From assembly GCA_009801085.1 (NCBI GenBank), contig VNWV01000027.1:1-64000 (forward strand): a stretch of 64,000 nucleotides of DNA, given 5' to 3'. Below are positions 22,516 to 31,947 of this stretch, piece after piece. Under the pieces are notes generated by a model. It saw only the letters and a list, made by a program, of their open reading frames with translations. It was not told the origin of the DNA and ran no database searches. This stretch comes from Lasiodiplodia sp. COLG20 (lineage: Eukaryota > Ascomycota > Dothideomycetes > Botryosphaeriales > Botryosphaeriaceae). Each line of letters begins with the position of its first letter. Positions within the stretch are counted from its first letter, which is position 1. Made by a program: the position numbers and the translations under genes.

Positions 22516-24397
22516 ATGCGCTGCTTCCTCGTCACCTCTTCCCTCGTCTCCCTGGCAACGGCCAGTCCTTTGGCAGCTAGGGCCTACGACTACATCATTG
22601 TCGGAGGCGGTGCTGGAGGACTGGTCGTTGCCAACCGCCTGTCAGAAACCAATGCCTCAGTTCTCGTCATCGAGGCTGGCGGTTCGGGCTACGACAATCC
22701 AAACGTGACGGCACCGGATGGATATGGACTGGCGTTGAACACGGCACTCGACTGGTCTTACCCATCCGTGGCCCAGAGAGGCGGTTCCACCCACGCCATG
22801 CATGCCGGAAAGGTGCTTGGTGGATCCACCGCAATCAACGGTACGCACTTTCCCTTGCGGCTTCAGCACATTCACCCAGCTAATCCGGCCACCAGGCATG
22901 TCTTTCACTCGTGCCGAAGCCTCCCAGATCGATGCTTGGGAGCAGATCGGCAACAGCGGATGGAACTGGCAGAACCTCTGGCCGTACTACCTCAAGAGTG
23001 AGAAGTACCAGGTCCCTGGTTCCGAGCAGATTCGTGGGGGAGCCGCGTACGAGCACTCTTTCCATGGAACCCGAGGCAACCTGAAGGTCGGCTATCCAGA
23101 CGAACAGGCCACCAACGATTTCCTCGCACCTTTGAACGCATCCTATCAGGAGCTTGGTATCCCTTACTCACCAGACGTCAGTGGAGGCGCTATGCGTGGC
23201 TTCAACGTCTTCCCCATGATGGTCGATGTGGCCGAGAACGTCCGCTCCGATGCGGCTCGTGCCTACTATTTCCCTTTCAAGGCACGGCCGAACCTTCACG
23301 TCTTGTACAACACCTCCGTCACACGCCTCTTCTGGGGTGACGACGATAGCGAGGGCAATGCTGTTGCGTCCGGCGTCGAGGCAACTGGCGTGGACGGCAC
23401 GGCCCTCGCTCTCGCCGCAAACAAGGAGGTCATCGTTTCCGCCGGCGCTTTGAGGACTCCTGCTATCCTCGAGCTTTCTGGCGTTGGTAACCCCGAGTAA
23501 GTTGATGACTGCATTCCATCTCCTCTTGGCCCGCGCCGTTGACCGCCCTGTAGTATCCTGTCCCGAGCCAACGTTACGACCAAGGTTCCCCTCCCAGGCG
23601 TCGGCGAGAACCTCATCGATCAGATCAACAACGGTATTTACTACGCCACCCCGAACAACAAAACCTACAAAGGGCTCGCCAACTACGTGTCTTACCCCAA
23701 CGTGACGGATATCTACGGCGCCGAAGCTGCCACGAGCCTCGCATCTTCCGTGCGCAGCGCTCTGCCGGGCTTGGCTGCTCAGATTGCGGCGCAGAACAAC
23801 AACGCTACCAATGCCTCGACTCTTCTCTCGCTGTTAGAGGTCCAACACTCGCTCGTTTTCGATGCGCAGGTTCCTATCGCCGAGATCCTCCACGTTCCCG
23901 CCGAACACTTTGGCTCGGAGTACTGGGGCACGCTTCCTTTCTCTCGGGGAAACATCCACATTGCCTCCTCTGATCCCAGCAGCCCCGCTACCATCAACCC
24001 GAGATACATGATGTTCGACTTCGATCTCGATGTCCAGGTCGGTGTCGCCAAATTCTTCCGCAAGCTGTTCGCCACTGGTAGCCTTGCCGGGCTTGCGCGC
24101 GAAGAGCTTGAACCGGGCGTCGCGACGGTTGCTGAAGCGGCCGACGACGACGAGTGGGCTGCCTGGATCTTGCAAAGCTGGCGGCCCAACTTCCACGTTC
24201 TTAGCACCGCCGTAATGATGCCGCGCGAGATGGGTGGAGTTGTCAGCGATCGGTTGAAGGTCTACGGCACAAATAACGTGAGAGTCGTCGATGCTAGCGT
24301 CCTGCCTTTCCAAGTTTGTGGCCACCTCACCAGCACCATTTACGCCATCGCTGAGCGCGCCAGCGACCTCATCAAAGAAGACGCTGGTATCCAGTGA
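22516..24397 (+). CDS. Secreted GMC oxidoreductase (FAD-dependent)
   Basis: There are three exons: 22516-22840, 22896-23496 and 23554-24397. Both introns (55 and 57 bases) have GTACGC/GTAAGT donors and CAG/TAG acceptors. The product is 589 residues, the usual length for the family. A signal peptide (about 1-20) precedes the Rossmann motif GGGAGG (30-35) and an adenine-binding VIEAG. Further family marks are GGSTAING across intron 1, SAGALRTPAILELSGVGNPD across intron 2, and a C-terminal block with the active-site His in VCGHLTSTIYAIAERASDL. GMC enzymes oxidise alcohols, sugars or aryl alcohols and pass electrons to oxygen or quinones. The substrate here cannot be told; aryl-alcohol-oxidase-like (AA3_2) is most likely. 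Several N-x-T sites suit a secreted glycoprotein. Confidence 0.92.
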
Positions 24398-24825
24398 GGT
24401 AACTTTAGGACTTTGACACGGAACTGTGGTGAACGCCCCAACGATGTCCAAGCCCGTGGTCTGATGTACGGGGTTTGTGTTAGATTCCGGCACTAGATAT
24501 AGACTGGATAGAGGGATTGAAAACTAGAATAGATCATATAGACAGGTTTGGTCAATGGGATGGATCCTTTTTCGTACGTATACCGACCAGCTACAGTGTA
24601 GAGCCGTAAAGAAAACGATTGAATTCTTAGCCACTTTTGAAAAGGAACCGCCATGAGGTGCAGTATCGGAGCGTAATAGAAAATGACTCAACGAGAAAGC
24701 CACAAATCCTGTGCTCGCTTGAGTATTTCGAACCTCAATGACAAAATTGGGCCGACGGAGAAGTACTTCGCAATGAGTAGCGTGGGTGGAAAGTCTGGAA
24801 GGGGAAGATGCGAGCCCAGCTTCGA
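24398..24825. other. Convergent intergenic region
   Basis: This is 428 bases between the 3' ends of the GMC gene (plus) and MSH4 (minus). No motif, repeat or coding signal seen; it should hold both terminator regions. Confidence 0.5.
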
Positions 24826-27764
24826 CTATCCGAATTCAGTAGTCGTCGACGAGTCACCGCTTGGAATCGTAGCGGCACTGCTCGGCTTTTCGCCAATGCA
24901 CCCCTCTGATGCTGCAGGGACCAACATATCTTCGTGAGCCGTAGTGAAACCTGATTCGGAGACGCATCGGTCCTCGTTCGCGAGATATTCCGCCTCTGCA
25001 GCGGCAGCGTCGATTGATGACATTCTGATGACGAACTCACGCTGCAACTCCTTCAGCCAACCCACCAGCGTTAGTCCTTCCATAGCGCCGCTTTGGGCTT
25101 GCAAGAGGTGTTCCTTGAGACTGAGTAGCAACCCCCGGCGGCGCTCCCGGATCACATTTGGTGATGTCTTTTCTCGGCTGTGGAGTCGTTGCTTCAGCTT
25201 CGTGGAAACTTGGCCCGCCTGTTCGAGGACTTCGGAAGGGAGAGGCACCACCCGTGCAAGTGCGAGTCCATAGTGTTGTTCCCTAACAGGACCTTCCGCA
25301 ATCTTGTAGAGCATGTTCATGGCTCCCTCCTCGACTCTCGTATCTACGGCAAGGTGGAGATTTACAGTGCCGTTTCTTTCGGCCATGATCTCGGCGAGCT
25401 CGCGAAAATGTGTGGCGAACCAGATGAAAGCATGACTGTCGACCAGAGCTTCAGCAATTGCGATCGCGATCGCGAGGCCATCGCGAGTGCTAGTTCCGCG
25501 GCCTAGTTCGTCAATTATGGCTATGCTATCCCTGCTGATGTTCCGTAGGATGAATGCCGCCTCTCTCATTTCGGCGGCGAAAGTGGAAACATTGGCCTCA
25601 ATACTGTCGTCAAGTGAGACTCTAGCGAACAACTGTCGTTGGATGGGCATTGACGCGTATTGTGCGGGCACAAACATCCCAATCTGCGCCATGACAGTCA
25701 TGAGGGCAACCGCCCGGATGTAAGTGCTTTTGCCGCTCATGTTGCAGCCAGTGATGACTTGGAATCGGTTTTGTTGGGTGGCATAAAAGTCATTTGGGAC
25801 GAATTCTGATTGCTGTATCTTCTCTCGGATTGGATGACGACCTGCTTTGATGGCGAGAGTCTTGGCCAAGGCAGGGCGGATGTACTCATGGCTCGCGACG
25901 AGGTGCGCGAATGATGATACCATGTCTAGCATGGCGATACTTTCGCAAACGCGGTAGAGAGTAGCTACGCATTTGCGGAGTTCGGCGATAAGACCCTGGA
26001 CGGATCTGTTGCTCAGACAGACCACCTCGTTGTGTGCGTCGACGATCTTCTGGTTCCGCTTCATGAGGTCAATAGTCTGACATTCGATGACCCCCTTTTT
26101 CTTGTGCACGTTGGTGAAAATTGGCGGTAAAGCCAGGTCTTCTACATCTGCGGCGTTGAGCTGGATGTAGAACTGACGCGCTGGGTCAAACTTAATCGCA
26201 AGGCCAATGTTGTGTGTTTCTCGAGCACGAATTAGCGCGATGTAGGTCAATCTGAGGAGAACTTACCACCAAGCTCGTCGACCAGTTGATATACATCCTC
26301 GGTGGCCTCTCTGTATGCTTGACGTGCCACATCGAGGAGACCGTTGACCCCAGCCTAATTGGATTAGATTCCACTGCAGCCTTGGGGGATCGAGAGAGCT
26401 AACCTTCACTGCATAGATGTGCTGGTTCCTTAGGTCCAGCGGCCGCTTGGCAAAGACCGTATCCTCATTGATCACGGAATCGATCAGCTCTTGAATGGGG
26501 TCGATGAGGTCGGGGTGACAGAACTTGGACGGTCAGCACGAGAATTCGGACTTGGCCGTGGAGCCTCACCGCTTGGATCTCGCGGAGCATCGTGCTTCTG
26601 GCTCCGGTCAATGCTTCGTAGATAGGCCGGATTGATATGACGAATTGCTTGAGCATGATGACGTGGTTGATGGCTTGCTCCATGGTGTATATCGAAGGCT
26701 TGGTAGGGACTAGAATAAGCTGAGGCAATGGATGAGTATACACAATAGATGCCGGAGAAGGCAGAGATAGAGAGAGATAGAGAGAGAGCACAAACTGCGG
26801 ACAAGATCCTGTCGACATCTAGGAACCCTTTCAGCGCTAGTGACTGTCAGTTGGTGCCGCTCTCCTTGAGGCTTAAGTAGACGCGCCTTGTCTCACGGCG
26901 AAGAAAAGGTCTTCCTTGGTGGACATCTCCTCTAGCGCATCATAACGATTCTTTAGCGTGTCCTCATTTGTGAGCGGCTGGAGGATGTTGCTGCGCAGCA
27001 GCCTCGCGCCCATTGGCGTCAATGTCTCATTCAACAAACCGAACAGACAGTGCCGGGACTTTGGATTCTCGAGGTTCTGGATGAGCTCCAGGGCACATAT
27101 GGTGGGGACATCGACCATCATGGAGCCCTCCGAGGGCTCGTACTTGATCTTCAGAGAATGCGGTGGGAAGGTCACACCGTGACCCAGCTCAACGTACTTC
27201 ATTACCTGCGTCCGTCAGCACGAGAGAGCCGCCTCTAGCGGGCGGAAGGTGTACAGCAGCAAAGCAGCAAACACAGAAGTAGTTGCCCTCAAGCGACAGC
27301 TTGATGGCCTCTACATCGTCGGCGAAGGCTAGTTGCTGGATGTACTCGGTCCCGGCCGTCTCGGCCCAGTACCTGCGGTCGACCGGGGTGATCCGGCCGT
27401 CGATGCTCTGCAGGTTCTCCTCAATGATGGAAAAGAGCTTGGACTTGGGATTGGCAGCAGTGGAGACGATGAGTATCTCGCAGGGCGCGTAGACCTGCAG
27501 CTTGTGTACGGTGCGCACGTAGGTCTGGCTGTCGCAGATCTGACAGAGAACCGCTTGGACAGCGTCAAGGTTCACGATGGCGAGGCCAACGGTGGGAGAA
27601 ATGCCGCGAGACTCGCTGACGGCGCACACGACGCGCTGGGATCCGATCCCAGCACCACTGGTCGCTGCTGTGGTCGGCCGCCCCGTGCCTGGCCGGCGCT
27701 GGATGCGTTGGCCGGTGCGAGGGCGAGAAGCTGCCGTGTGTGTCGCAGACGTGTACGTCGCCAT
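24826..27764 (-). CDS. MSH4: MSH4, meiotic MutS homologue
   Basis: Seven exons on the minus strand: 27764-27255, 27205-26897, 26843-26796, 26719-26570, 26523-26404, 26354-26267 and 26219-24826. The product is 872 residues (yeast and human MSH4 are about 880-940). All six introns are 46-76 bases and restore family-conserved text, for example LFFA-SLALKGFLDVDRILS and VDELG-ETHNIGLAIKF. The ATPase domain has Walker A GCNMSGKST (about 567-574), Walker B with signature DELGRGTS (about 645-652) and FATHFRELAEI. The N-terminal mismatch-recognition domain I is absent, as in MSH4. It pairs with MSH5 to stabilise Holliday-junction intermediates in class I crossovers. I chose the ATG at 27764 (GCCATGG); in-frame ATGs at 27878 and 27908 would add a low-complexity extension. 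It is divergent from RSA4. Confidence 0.92.
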
Positions 27765-28053
27765 GGCCGTTTTCTGCACTCGAGCCGTCGGCGGGTGAGT
27801 TCGGCGCGGGAGGTCGGGGACGGACGGGCTCGCACACGGAGCGACAGCCGGCGCCAAAGACGTTGCCGCCGGCACCATCGCAGCGGCGGCCTGGTGGACC
27901 GTGCGCATAGGGCTGAGAATTGTCACGGCCAGCGTCCAAAAAAGTTCAGCGGAGTGCCCCCCCCCTCTGACAACCCACCCACTCCCGTGCTCTCGGCCCC
28001 TCCCTCCACTCGTCGATTTCGTGTCGCAGTTGTCCGAGACAGAATCGAGTACC
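27765..28053. promoter_or_regulatory. Bidirectional promoter, MSH4 / RSA4
   Basis: This is 289 bases between the divergent start codons of a meiotic gene and a ribosome-assembly gene. It is C-rich (ccccccccct near 27957-27967) with no TATA box in either direction. Confidence 0.6.
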
Positions 28054-29625
28054 ATGGCGACCGTTCCTCCGCCGCCCAGCAAGCGCCAGAAGACGGCGGC
28101 GGCAGCGCGCGCTCGTGAACAAGCAGAGGTTCCCTCGATTCCCTCGGGCAGCGTTCGCGTCAGGTTCGTCGACCAAGCTACCGGCCAATCCGGCGATCTC
28201 CCGGTCGTGTCCGTCCCCCTCGGCCAGGCCCAGGTCAAAAACCTCGAAACCTTGCTCAACACGCTGCAGGGCAACGAGGATGCCGCAGACCGCATCCCAT
28301 ACCGCTTCTTTTACGCCGGCCAAGGCGGCCAGGACATCAAGGAGGGCGAGAGAGGCGAGGCCTTGGGAGATGCCGCCGACCTGTGGAACGCCTTGATCAA
28401 GGAGGGCAAGGCCACGACCGAGGAGGAGATCGTTCTGGCCTACGCACCTCAGGCCGTCTTCAGGGTGCGCGCTGTCTCGCGGTGCACCGCTGCGATAGCC
28501 GGCCATGGCCAGCCCATCTTAGCCACTCAATTCTCGCCCCAGAGTAGCTCGCGCATGGTCAGCGGTAGTGGAGATGGCACGGCGCGAATTTGGGACTGCG
28601 ACACAAACACTCCCACACACACTCTGAAGGGCCACACGAGCTGGGTCCTGGTGGTCAGCTGGTCGCCCGCCGGGGACGTCATCGCTACGGGCTCCATGGA
28701 CAATACCGTGCGGTTGTGGAAACCGAAGACTGGCGAACCGCTGGGAGGCGCCATGAGGGGCCATACCAAATGGGTGACCAGCCTAGCCTGGGAGCCCTAC
28801 CATCTGCAAGAATCAGGCCGTCCGCGGATCGCATCTTCCTCCAAGGATGCCACCGTGCGCATCTGGGACGTCGTGGCAAGGAAAGCAGACATAGTGCTGT
28901 CCGGACACAAGAGCACTGTCAGCTGTGTCAAGTGGGGAGGCACAGGCCTGCTGTATACTGCCTCACACGACAAGACCATCAAGGTGTGGAATGCTGTAGA
29001 CGGAACTCTCAAGCACACCCTGAACGCCCATGCGCATTGGGTGAATCATCTGGCCCTGTCCACCGATTTCGTCCTCCGTACCGCATACCACGAACATGGC
29101 CCGCACGACAAGCCTTCCTCCGAAGAGGAGAGGACGGCTTTCGCGCGATGGCGCTTCGAGAAAGCTGCCACAATCGCTGGCAAGGTGGTGGAACGTCTCG
29201 TCTCGGCCAGCGACGACTTTACCATGTATCTATGGGAACCTTCTTCGAGCACAAAGCCGCTTGCGAGACTCCAAGGCCACCAGAAACAGGTCAACCACGT
29301 CACTTTCTCGCCCGATGGACTGTACATCGCCTCGGCAGCATTTGATAACCACGTGAAGCTATGGAATGCTAATACCGGAGCCTTTATCACAACCCTGCGT
29401 GGACACGTCGCTCCCGTCTACCAGTGCTGCTTTAGCCCAGACAGTCGGTTGTTAGTCAGCGCCAGCAAGGATACCACATTGAAGGCTTGGGACGTGAGGA
29501 CTGGAAAAATCGCAAATGACTTGCCTGGTCACCAGGATGAGGTCTATGCGGTCGACTGGAGTCCGGATGGAAGTGGAGTAGGCAGCGGAGGAAAAGACAA
29601 GGCAGTGAGGATCTGGAGACACTAG
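28054..29625 (+). CDS. RSA4: Notchless-type WD40 ribosome-assembly factor
   Basis: A single exon encodes 523 residues. The start is ACCATGG at 28054. Residues about 30-95 form the NLE (ubiquitin-like) domain (VRVRFVDQATGQSGDLPVVSVP, then VPIRFFYAGQ-type text). From about 140 to the end run WD40 repeats with typical GH..W[DN] spacing (SGSGDGTARIWD, ATGSMDNTVRLWK, SSSKDATVRIWD, TASHDKTIKVWN, SASDDFTMYLWE, SAAFDNHVKLWN, SASKDTTLKAWD, GSGGKDKAVRIW), making eight blades. In yeast the Rsa4 ubiquitin-like domain is engaged by the AAA ATPase Rea1 during pre-60S maturation in the nucleolus. The protein ends in the eighth blade (VRIWRH), as orthologues do. Confidence 0.95.
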   Translation: MATVPPPPSKRQKTAAAARAREQAEVPSIPSGSVRVRFVDQATGQSGDLPVVSVPLGQAQVKNLETLLNTLQGNEDAADRIPYRFFYAGQGGQDIKEGERGEALGDAADLWNALIKEGKATTEEEIVLAYAPQAVFRVRAVSRCTAAIAGHGQPILATQFSPQSSSRMVSGSGDGTARIWDCDTNTPTHTLKGHTSWVLVVSWSPAGDVIATGSMDNTVRLWKPKTGEPLGGAMRGHTKWVTSLAWEPYHLQESGRPRIASSSKDATVRIWDVVARKADIVLSGHKSTVSCVKWGGTGLLYTASHDKTIKVWNAVDGTLKHTLNAHAHWVNHLALSTDFVLRTAYHEHGPHDKPSSEEERTAFARWRFEKAATIAGKVVERLVSASDDFTMYLWEPSSSTKPLARLQGHQKQVNHVTFSPDGLYIASAAFDNHVKLWNANTGAFITTLRGHVAPVYQCCFSPDSRLLVSASKDTTLKAWDVRTGKIANDLPGHQDEVYAVDWSPDGSGVGSGGKDKAVRIWRH

Positions 29626-29875
29626 CCCTCCATGTTCGCACGCTCTATACAGGAAGAAATGTAATCTCTTTGAAGCCCGACGACGTGAGCATTCCTGACC
29701 AGATCCGATACGATTATGGAATTGTCATCACCGCGACAGAAGAAAACAGTATTTTCATGACGACTTTTGCTTGCTTGAGGGACCAAACTTGACTTGAACA
29801 GCGCTGAGGTGTACATTCGATTTTAACTAAGGCTACAACGAGACCACACGTGGGACCTTATAGGTCTTCAGGTGC

Positions 29876-31062
29876 TCATTTCTTCTCATGAACAGGGAAC
29901 TCGTGGCCAGTGCTCTTCTTGTATTTATGGCGGATGGCCTCGGCAATCTTACGGTCCTTCGCCTGCTCCCAGGCGCTCTCGTTGCTCTGGGTTCCCTGCC
30001 TGAGGACGTGCTCCTGAAACTTGTCGATGGCTGCGATGACAATGATCAGCAAGAGGTAAATGATGAGACGGACTAATCGGAATCAACATGGGGCGGTGCG
30101 ATCGAAAAACAATGTTAGCGCTTACTCTTATCGAGCAGGTCCTCCTGTTCCTCTGCTTTGCGGCCACCGCCCATCTTCTCGTTGAGATGATCCTTCATCT
30201 TTGCAAAGCTGCCCTTCTCCTCTTCCTCTCTCCGGCGGCGCTCCTCCTCGGCAGCCTTGCCGCTGATCTTGTCGAAGAAGCTGGGCTTTTCCTCTCCGGA
30301 CTTGCTGTGACCGTGGCCTCTGGAATCCCTCGACCGGGACCTGCTGTGGCCACGGCTCTTCGATTCTTTCTCGTCATCCTTGCTGGTGAACTTGTCAAGG
30401 AAGTTGTGCTTATCCTCCTCTTCCGACTTGCTGTGGCGACGGCTCCTGGAATCTCTCGACCCAGATCTGCTGTGGCCACGGCTTCTTGACCCTCTCTCCT
30501 CGTCCTCCTTACCGGTCAGCTTGTCGAGGAAGCTACGCTTCTCTTCGCCGTGAGAGTTGCTCGGGCGACGCTCCTTGGACTCGTCGTCGTCATGGCTCCT
30601 GTGCTTAAGCTTGTCGAGAAAGCTCTCGTTCTCACGCCTCTCCCGCTCTATCCTCTCGAGTTCGAGGCGCGCCTCTTCCTCTCTGCGACGAAGTTCGGCC
30701 TCGCGCTTCCTGTCCTCATCCTTACCGGTCAGCTTGTCGAAGAAGCTGGCCTTCTCTTCCTTTTCTTCCTCTTTGTAGCGGCGGTTCTCGGCCTCGGGGG
30801 ACTCGTGCTTGGCGTCATGGTCGTGACCGGTGAGCTTGCTCAGGAAGCCGCCCTCCTTCTTCTCTTCGTGCTCGGCGGCGGGGTGGTGCTTGGCGGCATC
30901 GTGAGAGTCGTGGCTCTCTCGCTCGTAGTCTTTATCGGAGAACTTGTCAAAAAAATGCTTCTTCTCCTCCTTTTCCTGCTCGGTCTGGGTGTAATTACTT
31001 TCAGAGTGAGGCTTCTTCTCCTCTTCCTCGTCGCCGTGCTTGAGCTTGTGGATGAAGTCCAT
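29876..31062 (-). CDS. Charged protein with repeated FFDKLTGK motif
   Basis: There are two exons, 31062-30126 and 30030-29876, split by a 95-base intron (GTAAGC..GCAG). The product is 363 residues. It is extremely rich in E, K, D, R, H and S and predicted disordered. It carries eight or nine copies of a short amphipathic motif: FIHKLKHG (3-10), FFDKFSDK (37-44), FLSKLTGH (73-80), FFDKLTGK (107-114), FLDKLKHR (148-155), FLDKLTGK (178-185), FLDKFTSK (221-228), FFDKISGK (262-269), and a weaker one at about 286. Acidic/basic linkers separate them. The second exon adds a different, helical tail (AIDKF-type start, QEHVLRQG, SNESAWEQAKD, RHKYKKSTGHEFP). I recognise no named family. The design resembles dehydrin or LEA proteins, whose K-segments are short amphipathic helices in a charged matrix (analogy only). 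Confidence 0.85.
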
Positions 31063-31947
31063 TGTGGGGTAGGTGTATGCAAGGGTAGTGTAGGGTGTGA
31101 GGAAGCGGGTTCAGGTGGGGGGGCGATGGTTGGGGAAGAATGGTAGAGGAAGCAGTTCAAGGGTCCAAACAGATTAAGTAGACGGCGGCGTTTCAAAGGC
31201 CGTGACGTGGCGCCGCGAGTAATTCGGAGAGCAGCTGGCGGCATTCGTAGCTTCCCCATGTCTCGCGGACCCTGGCTCGGCGAGTGGACGCAAAGACCGC
31301 TTGGCGGAAGCCCGGCGTGGCAGTGCAGAGCGGAGAGGGGCAGCTGAGCGGAGGGTCTGGACGAAGAAAGTGGAGCCATTGAGCGGTGCAGCACCGTGTG
31401 GGCTGGCGGTGAGCAGCAGCACAGTCCGGGCCACCAAGGGCTGCAGGTGGAGCGAATGAGCGAGCGAGCCCGAGTCAATAGGTGGACGACCCGCTGGAAC
31501 GGCCGCTGTCGGAAAATCCAGATGATCCGGATCTGCTGCGGATAGGTGGGCATCGCAGCCGAACAAGGGGTAACTATGCCTCAGCACTTTTCTCTTACGA
31601 GGACTGCACAGGTCGAACACTGCGGCTTATGTGAGCCGTGGAAGCTATCGTCTGGGCGCGAATATCTAACTCCACATTTATGTCTGGACGATTTCTTCAA
31701 AACACCCATGCTTGACACGAGCGAAAATCAGATTCACGCTAGCCTTCGGCTGCAATGCCCCTCTGTAATGGACCGTCAAGAGCTTGGCTGAGGTCGAACC
31801 GATGCCCCTTTTAAGCATTGCAACGAGCTGCAGAGTAGTGATTGGCTCGGCTACCACCTCTGCCTCTTGAGAAGCCAGCTCTACTGCATAAATTTGCTCA
31901 CGGTCTCCACACCACGACCGCCCGTTGTGATGAGATGACCTGGCTGC
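31063..31947. other. Intergenic, upstream of the repeat-motif gene
   Basis: This is 885 bases between the start of the FFDKLTGK-motif gene (reading left) and the end of the Clr5 gene. No TATA-like word close to the start, no repeats, and no coherent open frame on either strand. Confidence 0.5.

Noticed and set aside
29046..29390. Minus-strand ORF within the RSA4 coding region
   Set aside because: It is antisense shadow of WD40 repeats, with no family resemblance.
31174..31620. Minus-strand ORF upstream of the repeat-motif gene
   Set aside because: It is compositional noise: no motif, no splice structure, and it overlaps the expected promoter.
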